From Neovahlkampfia damariscottae (lineage: Eukaryota > Heterolobosea > Selenaionea > Neovahlkampfiida > Neovahlkampfiidae), in the NCBI GenBank assembly GCA_016618085.1, contig JABLTG010000012.1, positions 1 through 64,000 on the forward strand: DNA of 64,000 nt, written 5' to 3'. The position numbers were made by a program, and so were the translations under genes. Shown here one piece after another: positions 1 through 12,293 of this stretch. Numbering within the stretch: position 1 is the first letter of the stretch; the number at the start of each line of letters is the position of its first letter. The notes below the pieces were generated by a model. That model worked only from the letters and a program-made list of their open reading frames with translations, had not been told where the DNA came from and did no database searches.

Positions 1-198
1 CCAACCCCAAACCCAAACCCAAACCCAAACCCAAACCCAAACCCCAAACCCAAACCCAAACCCAAACCCAAATCTTAAACCCAAACCCAAACAAACCCAA
101 ACCTCAAACCCAATACCCAAAACCCAAAACCCAAACCCAAACCCAAATCTCAAACCCAAATCTCAAACCCAATACCCAAAACCCAATACCCAAAACCC
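1..198. repeat. Telomere-like CCCAAA repeat array
   Basis: The first ~200 bases are an array of CCCAAA units with variants CCCCAAA, AATCTCAAACCC and AATACCCAAAA. The outer part is the most regular and the inner part is degenerate. The C-rich strand reads 5' to 3' into the window, which is the orientation expected at a left chromosome end, so the G-rich strand would be TTTGGG-like. That it is a true telomere is inference; an internal telomeric repeat at a contig end would look the same. Confidence 0.8.
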
Positions 199-568
199 CT
201 TAATTACCCCTTATATATTATCATTTAAAGGCGATATCGCCTATTTTCCTTATAATCATATTTGAAATTAACATATATATAGGGTTTTAAAAAAAATAGA
301 AAGAATCTGATGACAAATGTGAAGTTAAAAGAAAAAAATGAAGAAACAGTAAAAAAAAAATTAAAATTGAAAAATAGATTGAATCAAAAATTCAAAAAAA
401 TATTAAAATAACTAAAGAAAAAAAATAATTCTTGACAAAAAATTTAAAGGATTTTCTCACATTTTCTATCGCATTGAAAATAAAATTTCTCAATTGCCAC
501 TTGTTGAATCTTATCCAAAAGTAGATAATAAAGATTGTTAAATTAAAAAAAATTTAGTATTAAAATTT
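199..568. other. Subtelomeric AT-rich spacer
   Basis: No gene is visible. The stretch is almost pure A/T apart from a 14-bp perfect palindrome, AGGCGATATCGCCT, at 229-242, about 30 bases inside the end of the telomere-like array. No CCAATCA box precedes the open frame that starts at 569, unlike most genes further in. Confidence 0.6.
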
Positions 569-1975
569 ATGAATGAAATTGATTTTTGTTTTTTTGAAGG
601 TAATTTAGATGATAAAAATAAAAAATTCAAACTTGTACAATATATTTTAAAAGATATTGAAACAACAAAAGAATGGCCAACAACTCACATGAAAATTCAA
701 GGTAAAAATCCAGTTATTTCTTCTGCTTTAAAGAATGATTATAAAAATTATATACAAATTAATGAATTTAGATGTAATTCAAAAGAAGATTCTTTGTTAT
801 TGATTGAAAGATTTATAAATTTAAATTCAAAAGAAGAAAATATTGTCAAAAAATATTCCAATCTATTTTTGGGAAGATGTAGAATTATTACAAATTTTGT
901 GATATTTCTTTTAAATTTAAAGAAAAAAGAAGATTTAAAAAAAATTATTGAAAAATGGAAATATTCTATTGTTGAAAGAAATTATGAGAAATCTTTATGT
1001 TTTTTGATTGATAAATTTGTTAAAAATAATCCAAATCAATGGGAAAGAAATTTAACTAATTTAATTTATTCCTTTTATATAAATAATGGAATTATTGATG
1101 TAAATATAGATAAAAAAGATTATATGGCTGCGGGATTTTGTTTTTTTAATGGTATTGATGGATCAAATTATAGATTTAAGATTGCAGAGGTAATTTTTAA
1201 AATATTTTATTCAAAATAGCCAATCATCATTGAAGCTCTCATTTATTATTTTAAGAAAAATGATAAATCAATCATGTATTATATTATAGAAAATTGTATA
1301 CATCTTGCATTTCCATTTGAACGAGGAACAAGATTAGATCATATTATTGCACTTAGTTTTTTATTGGAACCACAAGAAATTGATCCTTTATCAAGTTTAT
1401 TTAAAAATTCAAAAATTAAAATACCAGATTGGTGGAAAAACAAAAACATAATCCTTTTAAAATTGTTGAAATTTCAAAAAATAATATAATTGATGAAATT
1501 AAGAAAGATCAATGGGATCATGGTAAATGGATTCTTCCTGATTTCAAATCTGGACCAGATACTGCCATTTTGAATGATGATATTTTAGTATTTACTGGTC
1601 AAAATTAAGTTCAACAAAAACTTGTGTTCCAACGAAAGAAGTAGAATCAAATTTTAAAAAAACTGATTTTATTAATTTTTACTCTGAAAAAACAGAATCA
1701 TGATCGACTTCATCACATAAAAATCAAACAATCAATAATTTTAGATAAAATGAAACAAAAAAAAGTGAAAGGAATCATTAGAATTCATTTTATTTTTCCA
1801 ACAGGTGTAAAACCGAGATCTGGTGAATCTTATTTCAAACCTGGTATTCGTGTTCCTACAAACAAACTTTTAAACATTGAAGAAATCATTATTGACATTG
1901 ATAAATCAAATTTAAAAGATTCTAAAATTTTTAGTGAAGAAAACGCTAATCTTCTTTTAAAATATATGAAATGAA
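569..1975 (+). pseudogene. Fossil of a Crinkler/RHS-type (CR) effector-like gene
   Basis: A broken gene, interrupted about four times or more. Pieces read in order like the back half of the Crinkler-RHS family: an arginine-bearing segment like the family's G-R-x-R stretch (FLGRCRIITNF), a helical middle with FERGTRLDHIIALSF and a PDWW motif, then a nuclease-like GPD motif (DFKSGPDTAIL) and a basic C-terminal tail. In this family an NTPase domain is coupled to a PD-(D/E)xK-type nuclease. The NTPase P-loop part is not visible. RHS and CR genes are often subtelomeric, which fits the position. The family call is by motif resemblance only. Divergence of the frames suggests an old, untranslated copy. 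Confidence 0.4.
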
Positions 1976-2049
1976 GAAATTATTTTACAAATCAAACATT
2001 TTGTGACCATTAAACTTTTTTGTTCTTTATACACAAATTAAATTTACAA

Positions 2050-2892
2050 ATTTACTTAATGAAGGTTTTAATTAGAGTTAATGATTTCTTTGATTCTGCT
2101 TTTCAATTAATTTTTCTGCTTCTTCAATAAATTCTTTTTTCTTATTTTCAAGATCATCTTCTTTTCATTTTTCTTCCAAAATCTTTTAATTTCTTTTTTG
2201 TTTTTGCTTTTTTAATAATAACTTCAACTTCAATGGCTATTTGTGATTCCAAAAACAGCAGAAAATCATCAACTGTTCCATATTCAAATTCCAGCACTTT
2301 TTCGAATTGTTTTCAATTTTTTTTGTTGTTCCATTTTAAAAAATTATTCAACTCTTTTGTGCACTCTGAATCCAATCATCAATTGGAAAAAACTTTGTCA
2401 ACCAATTTCTAAAAAATGTAATTATTTTAGCTTCATAATTCTTTTTTATCATTTGGTATTGTTTCTATAATTTCAATAGAGATGGTCTTTAATTTGGAAA
2501 TTGGATGAAATGGTCTTGTTACTTTTCCAGAAGTTACATAGATTATTTTTTTCAATTTTTTTGATTTCTTTGCGAATTGAATGATATTCTTCATACCTTC
2601 GAATCCAATGAATTGTTCTGTTTGTTTCGAGCTGAAATTTGAAGCAGATGTGTGAAGTATGTACTCAACATCAATAAATCTGAACTCAATTAATTTATTT
2701 CTGTGATTGAGCCTTCAATTAATTCAACTTTTTTTAAAGCTTCTGAAATAGATGAATAATCTGATGTTAATGTTTTTGTGCTTTGTTTAAGTCTCTGACC
2801 AGGAGTTTAATTTTATAGTTTGAATTTTGAACTAAGAGACGAAGTATATTTCCAGTTCCTCCAGTGGAACCAAGTAGTAACACTGAAGTCAT
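2050..2892 (-). pseudogene. Broken NAD(P)-binding Rossmann-fold (NmrA/atypical SDR-like) gene
   Basis: Reading from 2892, the first ~40 residues form a classic dinucleotide-binding start: MTSVLLLGSTGGTGN, followed by a basic beta-strand end (KIKLLVRDLNKAQK). This is the glycine-rich GxTGGTG loop of NAD(P)-binding NmrA/atypical short-chain dehydrogenases. Downstream pieces in other frames continue the fold (FEGMKNIIQFAKKS, then KKIIYVTSGKV), matching the strand that precedes the usual active-site region. The frame changes several times without splice-like borders, so the gene looks inactivated. The end near 2050 is uncertain: the last 350 bp hold only charged fragments. The neighbouring fossil gene and the telomere suggest a decaying subtelomeric zone. 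Confidence 0.55.
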
Positions 2893-3453
2893 TTTGTTTG
2901 GCCAATGATGTGATTTTGCTTTCATTTGAAACCAAAATTTTTTTGTGCTGAAAGCAGAAGGAAATTTTGTTTTCTAAAAGTGAATGTGTGTCCCATAAAT
3001 TGTCAATTGCGATGATAATCAACCTTCGTGCTCTCATGATCGTCATTACAGGTCGCATAGAAAATAAAGGCTATCTTACAAATTTTCAATTTCTAATTGA
3101 AAACATACAATTAGTCGATAAATAGTCATCACTTCTATAAATTAACAAAATTAATCTTTCAAAAATCTGGACGAAAGAAGTTATTTTTGAATAATTTTGC
3201 TTGTGGCTTTTTTTTTCTGGATGTCTATTCAGGCTGGTCCATCAGGGAACAATTATTTATCGCTACTAGTCAACTTTAAATCCTCTATTTGTTTCTCCAA
3301 TTGTTGAACTTTTAATTGTAATCGGAAATTGTTTTTTCTCGTCAATTGGAGAATAAGACAATCTTCAGTTGTGTTATTAATTGATTTTCATTGTCTTTTC
3401 TTCTTTCTTATTTAATTCTTTTGTTCCATTTATTTAACCAATCATTTGTCAAA
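2893..3453. other. Gene-free spacer with an 11-bp inverted repeat
   Basis: No convincing coding sequence. TTCTCCAATTG (3293-3303) and CAATTGGAGAA (3343-3353) form a perfect inverted repeat with a 39-base spacer and include CCAAT cores on both arms. A CCAATCA box at 3438-3444 lies 10 bases before the start codon of the next gene and probably serves as its promoter element. Confidence 0.5.
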
Positions 3454-4916
3454 ATGGGTGGATGTAGCAGTGACGAGGATGTATATTCCAGAGATGTAAG
3501 AAAACTTACCAATCTAATTTTTAGATCATAACTACAAATTCTAAAACTGGATATTCAAATGTTGCAAACGACTTATTATCACAAAACAAGAAACTTCATA
3601 AAGTACTGAAAAATTCGATTTAAAATTATAGTCATGTGATCCAACACAATATACTGAGACAAACACTAAAATATATTGTACTCATAAATCACCGATTATA
3701 TTTGCTCTTGGTTTGAAGTTTATTTTTTAAAATTCAAAAAGATGTAACTGGTTCAATGGGAGACTGGACTAAAGTAATCTATGACAAGTTACCAAGTATT
3801 ATTTTTTACAAAATTTATAAATTGAATTAGTGTTTTATGGTCAAATTGTTCATAAGAAATATGTAAGGGAAATATTAAAAATAACATATCAGCTTGATGA
3901 TCCAGCTGTTTCTTTCTGCGCTATAGGAGATGTAAAATCAGATGATGCTCCATTCCAAGTGTTTGATTTTTTTTTCTAATAGTTGAAAAAGAACTGATTT
4001 TGGTCAAGGAAAACAAAGTAAAGTAAAAAATAATATTAAAATACCAAAGTTGATGAATTAATATCCAAAATATATTTAGAAGGTGGAGGTGGAGGAAATT
4101 CAATTGAAAGTTATGATTTAGCAGGTTATTTTATTAATAATTTTATGGATATGACTCAATCAAAAATTCCTTTCATTTTTTGTATTTCTTTTTTTTTTAA
4201 ATTTTAATAATTTTTAGTTACTGGAGATGAAGGACTTTACACAACACTAAAAAAGAAGCATTTAAAAGAATATTTTAATATTAATGAAAAAGATCAATCA
4301 GTGGAAGAAATATTCTCTGAATTAACAAAGAATTATAATGTATTTCATTTACATAAACCTTATTGGGATGAAAAAGCAGGTAAGAAATTGATTGATTCAA
4401 ATTTAAAGATGAAAAAATTAAACAACAATGGGGTGAGCATATTGGTGAAGAAAATGTTTTGGTATTTGAATCAGCTAAAGCATGCGTTGATGTTATGTTG
4501 GGTGCAATTGCATTAAAATCTGGTTCAAGAACATTGGAAAAATATATCAAAGATATGGAAGATAGAGGTCAAGAACGTGAAAGAGTTTGATAATTGAAAT
4601 TCTAATTTTTAAGATTGAAGAAGTAACAAAATCATTGACCAATTTATCATTAAAATTATCTGGAAAATTAATAAAAGTCATTAGCTCAAAAAATGATGTT
4701 CCTGAAGAATTTATTTGTCCAATAACAAAAGAAATTATGGAAGATCCTGTGATCATGGAAGATGGAAATACATATGAAAGATTTGCTATTCATAAATATT
4801 TGAAAGAAAACAGTACATCTCCAATTACAAAAGAAAAAATTATTTCAATGAAATTGACACCTAATCATACATTGAGAAAATTGATTCAAAATTACAAAGA
4901 AAAATATGATTTATAA
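3454..4916 (+). CDS. vWA-U-box protein, likely N-myristoylated ubiquitin ligase
   Basis: Start MGGCSSDEDVYSRD gives Gly2 with Ser6, the usual N-myristoylation pattern. After short exons comes a von Willebrand A domain with a MIDAS-type DVTGSMGDW motif, the loop FCAIGDVKSDDAPF and a glycine run (LEGGGGGNSIESYDL). The last ~70 residues are a U-box (EEFICPITKEIMEDPVIM ... YERFAIHKYL ... LRKLIQNYKE), the E2-binding fold of U-box E3 ligases. At least seven introns are needed, mostly 29-35 nt; a 29-nt intron near 4588 joins the vWA part to the U-box. A CCAATCA box lies 10 bases upstream of the ATG. Plant RGLG proteins combine myristoylation, a vWA domain and a RING, so this may be a parallel solution with a U-box. 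Ligase activity is inferred. Confidence 0.75.
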
Positions 4917-5062
4917 TAACAAAATTAATCTAATAAATTTCAATTGGTCATTTATCTTGAAGTTTACAATGGTATTTCCTTGATGTTCTGATTCAAACAA
5001 AGCAACCAACATAATTCTTTCACATTTGACCAATCAAAACGATTTCAAAAACAAATTAGAAG

Positions 5063-6350
<1,288 letters not shown>

Positions 6351-6363
6351 ACAAATAAATTTT

Positions 6364-7915
6364 TTATTCATCCAATTCAATATCATCATTTTTAGAAATA
6401 TCAAAATGGTGTTGCAAAGATTCTTGATTTTGAAAAGCATTCATCATTTGTTGTTGTTGCTGTAATTGAGGTTGTAATTGTTGTGGTTGTTGTGATTGTT
6501 GTTGAAGTGATGATTGTTGAAGAGGTGATTGAATACCTAATCCTTGGAGAGTACTCATAACTTGTGGATTCCAATAATTTCCATCAATTCTTGGAAGAGA
6601 AACACCATCATTTTTTTTCTATTTGATTAATAATAATAGAAAACTACATACATGAATTTGATGATCTCTTTCATTTTCCAACATATTTTCCAACATTGGT
6701 CTCCATGTTCTAACTCTTGCATTAATAAACCAATTATTAATTTGAGTGATTGTTAACATTGTTGATTGACTTAAATCTTTTTTTTCTTCTTCTGTTGGAT
6801 ATCTAGGGTTTGTTATTGTTAGTACTTTTGTTTATTTTACGGATGAAGAAAATGTTGAAATAACCAATTCTTTAAAATAGCAGTTGCATTTTTTGGTAAA
6901 TTTCCTCTTTTTTTTGATTTATTGAATATTCTATCTTGCAAATCAAATACTTTTGTAATATATTTTTCTTTCAATGAAGTCAACATTTTATCAATTTTAT
7001 TTTCAATCATTTGATTTGAAACTTTCTTTTCTTGTTCCGAAACATATCTAAATACTGATTGTTTTTCAAATAAATCAGAATATGCTTCAATTTATTTAAT
7101 CAATAATTCAACTAAATCTTACCTTTTATCCATTCTATTCTTGATTGTTTTAAGAAACCTGATATCTTTCTATATTCATTTTGATATTGAAGAAAGAAAT
7201 TTAAGAATTCAGTTATACTTTCAGGTTTTTCATTTACATTTGAAACTGATTCATTTTTTCCAACAAATACTAATAATATTTCATCTGGTGTCATTTCAAT
7301 AATTGAAACTTGTGAGTTTGATTTTTCTTTTTTTGATTTTATTTCTGGTTTTTCAATTTCTTTTTGTGTTTCTAAAAGATATTTTAAATTTTTTTGACAA
7401 ATTGGATGAATTGGATTTGATTTTACCCATTTTTGAATTGAATTCACATCACTTTCATTTGAATTCAAAAATTCATCAATTTCTTTTTCATGTTTTTTAA
7501 TATAATCTTCAAATAACTTTTGTATTTTGAGTTCAAATGAAAAATCGTTTTTTTTTATTTTTTCTATCACTTCTTTTGTTTCTAGAACTCCAAATTCTTC
7601 TTTTTCCTCTTGTGATGGTTTTGTTTTTTTTGATTCACTTTCTACATTGTTTTGGGTTTCATCAATTTTTCTTTTTAATGTAACAGAGCTATTTTGAGAT
7701 TGGATTTTATTGAAAAATTCTGTGTATTTTTCGTTTAGCTTCACAATTTCTTCAGAGATTTCGGAAGTCTTTTCGCTATTAGATGCTACTGTTTTGTTTG
7801 AAGGTGATTTTACTTTTTGTACTTCTACAGGACCATTTTTGGATGCCTCACTTTCTTGTTGGGAAGTACTTCCTCTTGATTGTACTTGATAGCCAGTTCG
7901 ATTTGGTAAAGTCAT
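6364..7915 (-). CDS. TALE-class homeobox transcription factor 1
   Basis: A ~265-residue, low-complexity, acidic/Ser-rich N-terminus is followed, after a 38-nt intron, by a TALE homeodomain: [30 protein letters not shown], and helix 3 [16 protein letters not shown]. The three-residue loop extension (PYP) is present, and a 38-nt intron splits exactly that motif. Helix 3 has Val where most TALE proteins have Arg (NARVR rather than NARRR), which may alter base recognition. The C-terminus is glutamine-rich (6420-6530). A TGATTGG/CCAATCA element lies about 75 bp upstream of the ATG. The product is a nuclear DNA-binding protein; the target is unknown. A second TALE gene lies at 43.9 kb. Confidence 0.88.
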
Positions 7916-8134
7916 CTGATTTGAGAGTTTTTGATGTTGATATGCTTGACAAGTGACGTTGACGTTGATGAGAAAATGGTCAACAATGATTGGTTAACAC
8001 TTATGTATTATTTTAAACCTGAAAACTATTTTAAATTAAAAATAAAATAGAGTTCAATCAAATTTTATTTTTAATCTATTTCCACCAATCATTCGTATTT
8101 TATTTCTTTTGGTGATAAAAAAATCAGGAAATTA

Positions 8135-11100
8135 ATGTTTGACGGATTAAGAATATTCCTGAAAAGAAATTTTGTAGCCACAATAACCGGAGGTTTATAT
8201 TTAGACCGAGAACGAAGTGCCTACATCAATACTGCTCATTTTTACACCTTTTTTTTATTATACTCGTTGCCAACAATTTTTATAATTGTAAATCTTCATA
8301 TTTCACTTACTTTTCAAAGTATCTTGGAAAAGAAAATTTAATTTTTGAAATAACATACCCCATTATCACACTTCTCATATTTTTTTTAATCAAGTTAGGT
8401 AATTTGAATTTTGTTTTTTAAAAAAAGAAAAGGAAATTTTTTCTTTCATTATTATTTCAATCACCACGAGAAATTACTTTTTGATGAAAAAAATAAAGAA
8501 ATTTCAATTGAAAAAACTGAAGAAATAAAAAAAAAAAAAGTTATTGAAGAACCAAAGAAAAGAACTGAAACATTCAGGTAAAAAAAATATTAAAGTTAAT
8601 TAAAAGTTATATTGATGAATTTGGTATCACTCAATCATACACAATACCTTCAACTGAATCAAATGAAACACCTTCATCATCATCTGATAATCAATCATCA
8701 TCATCAGAAATTACAATTGATGTCACAGAAAAGAAAGAAGAAGATATCATAAAAGAAAAATATTATTTCAAAATATTTTCAAAATCAATACCAATCCCAT
8801 TTGACCGATTAAATTTAGAAGAATTATTGGATCGTGATTATACACTATTTCATTTTTTTGGAAGTATTTTCTTAGCAGCATTTATTTCATGGTTTTCATT
8901 TCGATTATGCTCTATTATTGATGATTACTTTTTAATTTGTTTGATTTACGTTTCTGTTGCTTCTTCACAATTTTCACTTTTAAAAAGTCCACAACCAGAT
9001 GGTAATTATATTAATTTATTTTAAAAAAATAGCTCATTCACCTCAACATTTTTCAAGAATTACATCATTTAGTCGTGGTTTTTATTTTTGTTTATTCACT
9101 TCATTATCTTATGGATTTTATTGGTTGAATTTAATTTCAATTCCAAGGTACCATATAATTTCAACCTTAATATTTTATTAGTTTCACCTTCTATGGAATA
9201 ACAATTAATTTGAATTTTACTTTTTTATTTTTGAAAGATTTTTTTATTGGAATCACAATTTTATTTCCTTTTATATTTTTGTTTGGATATTTACCATCAA
9301 CACCAACATTTTTTATGGTTCTACTTGAAGAAATTCATATTCAATTTTTTGGTGGAACTGGATTTATCAATTTAATTGGAGGAATTATGCAAATTATATT
9401 TGATCTTTTGGTATTAGGAATATTATTTGGAGCAAGTTATTATTCAGCATCACAAAATACATTTGGTAACGATTTTTATTCAGGTATTTATTCAGGTATA
9501 CTTGTTTCATCAAGTTACTTTTTATCAAGATCACCTTCAAATTATTTATATTATATTGAGTCAATCAAAGATATTTTTAAATCTATTTTTTATTTATGTT
9601 CAAAAAATAAAAGAATTGAAAACGAAACTGAAAGTAAGTCCAAAAATGGAAATTAAACAAAAAAGAGTATGAAAATAATACAGCGGGTGTACGTCCTCTA
9701 TTGAGAATATTTAAAGATATATTGATGAGTTTTATTATATTTTTACCAGTTATTACTCTTCAAATTTTTGATCCTTTAAAATATTTACAACCTTATTTTC
9801 AACATATAATTTCAGGTTTAATTATTATTATTGGATATTTTCATTATTATTTAATACCTGAATTAGTTAAACCACAACCATGGTCACTTTTAAAATATCC
9901 ATTAATTTCAAAATCAAATCCAATTAATCTTCCAAAACTATTTAAATATATTTTTGGATTAAAAGAAAATAAAATTAGATGGTATGAAATGATTACTCTT
10001 ATATTAAAATCAATTGAATTCATTTTATATAATTTATTAATTTTAAGTCAAATTTCAATTTCTTTTTTTAAAATGAATCAAAAATATCATCCAATGTAAA
10101 TTCATAATATATAATTTAATATTTCAATTTAGTATCACTATTCTATTCATTTCAACAACAAGCATGAAGATTTTAAGAATTGCATATTCAGACTCATCTA
10201 GATTATGGATTGCTTTATTATTTTCCGAAATTATATTTTCCATTGATTATGTAAGTGAAATGTTTATGTTAGATTTATCAATTTCAATTTATCTTATTTC
10301 AAAAGTAAGTACTACCTTTTGTTTTTTTTTTAAATAATATTCAAGTTTGAAACATTATTGAAAAAACTTCATTTCATTTTTATTTATTCAATACCAACAG
10401 TTTCATATTCTTCATTACTTCATATTTTATTACATCCATTAGGTTTACCTCATACAGCTTTAGGAATATTTCAAATATTTCTTTCAGTTTTATTTTCAGC
10501 ACGTAAGAAAGATATTAAAATTTAATTTATTTAATTAAAGCAATATATCCATTTATTGGATCACCACTTTGGTTATTATCATATCCAAGAAGTATAAAAT
10601 ATTGGGAGAAATCATATAATACCAAAAGAAGAGATATTAATTCAACCAAATTATCATCATCTTTAAATGAAAATGATGATTCAACTAATTTTAATTCAAT
10701 ATTTTATGAACATATGGTTGTAGCATTAAGACGCGGAATTCAAGATTCATTTATAAAAGGTGAATTTGGTACAGTTCAAACAGGTGATATGTTTATTGTA
10801 TTTAAAGAAAAATTAACATGTTTGGTTCATTTTATTGAAATTGGAAATGGATTTGCAACATTTCAATTACGTGGTTTAGAATTCAAAGGAACTATATGTC
10901 AAGATCGTGAAGTTGAAGCATTAGAAAATTCAGTTGACGAATCATATTATACTGGAATTTTAGATAAAATAAATGATAAAATTGATAATTCAAATTTAGG
11001 AGATGTATTAAAGAATTGTTTTGGTTTTTTTACTAAAGTTAATTTTTTGACATTAAAAAAGATATTATCTTTAAGAATGCAAACATGGAATGTTTTAAAT

Positions 11101-12114
11101 TTAAAATTAGATTTAAGAACTTATAATGTTAATGAAAATAATGCAGTTACTTTAATGACATCATTTGAACAAAGAAGTGATATAATATTCTTATTTGTTA
11201 AATCAATTCTTTATTATATGATTGAAAGTGAAGAATTAGATTTTTGGATTTCAACTGAATCACCTGCACCTATTTCAACAATAAATGATGATTCAATAGA
11301 TTTAGATCCAAGTTTTTCATCTAAATTTGAAAAAGATTATGATGAATATTCAATAGAAGGTGGTATTTCATATAATAAATTTAAAAGAATTTATGAAACT
11401 CTTATTAAATTTTTACTTGAAAAAAAAAAGGAAAATAATTTTCATTCAGAAAAAATTGAAAAAATAATTTCATTAGGTTATTTATTATCTTTAGTTGGTA
11501 GAAGATTATTTGTTTTAAATGATGGTACTCATTCTGCAACTCATCCTTCAAAATTTGTTGGAAAGATTTATCAGTTATTTAAAAATGATTTCAGAATTAT
11601 CTCTCAAAAAGATGAATGGATTTTTGGTGATGTCAAATTTTTAAAAATGATTATTTCACCTGCTTTAAAAATGAGTTTAAGATTATATCAAGATTCATTT
11701 ATTGGAGAGACTTATGAGGATAATGAAGAATTCTTTGATGGAATTGAAGAAAAGAAACCAATGATTTTATCTTATGAAGGAGAAGAAATTTGGAGAGAAT
11801 CAATTTTATCAGATAAAAATGACTTATTTTCATTGAGAAAAATACATGAAGAAGATCAAAAAGATCCAAAATTTACAACTTTAATGTTAGAAATGAGAAA
11901 TCAAAACTTTAAAATTATCAAATTAAATTCTGAATCTGTGAGATCTTTATGGGCTGCTCAAACAAATGAATTAATATTTTTTGGTTCAGAAGCATTTGAA
12001 CGTGGATCCATTCAAAATATGGTTGAAGTTTTAAGAAATATAATCAATCAATGTTGTGATGCTCCAGTTGGTTATCCAGTTTATATTTCACCGTTGACTA
12101 CTGCTTATTGGTAA
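8135..12114 (+). CDS. PCNX: Pecanex-family multi-pass membrane protein
   Basis: Starts MFDGLRIFLKRNF behind a CCAATCA box (8085-8091). The first ~2.4 kb carries many hydrophobic segments in several exons separated by short introns. The large last exon (from about 10550) is the conserved Pecanex C-terminal domain: GDMFIVFKEKLTCLVHFIE, then IGNGFATFQLRGLEFKGT and CQDREVEALE, and near the end RSLWAAQTNELIFFGS. Animal Pecanex proteins are ER/Golgi membrane proteins linked to Notch processing. There is no evidence for Notch here, so the ancestral role is probably general membrane or secretory biology. Length after removing introns is roughly 1,200 residues, shorter than animal members. Confidence 0.9.
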
Positions 12115-12293
12115 TTTGAACAAATTTGAGCTGAAATGAATTGACAAAAAATATCAGTCTTGAAAAGTTTTAATGAAATCATAAATTCGATCATAACCAT
12201 AGGAAAGTCATCATAAAAAATAATATATTCAAAAATTTGATAAATAAAATATTTTTATGAAAAAATTAAATTATGGTTTTTTTTGTTGGTAAA
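12115..12293. other. Short convergent intergenic spacer
   Basis: AT-rich spacer between two convergent stop codons. No coding frame or obvious structure is seen; it probably holds both 3' UTRs. Confidence 0.5.

Noticed and set aside
2813-3058. 81-codon minus-strand open frame as a separate gene
   Set aside because: Its end overlaps the Rossmann-fold start in another frame, and it has no recognisable features or promoter motif of its own.
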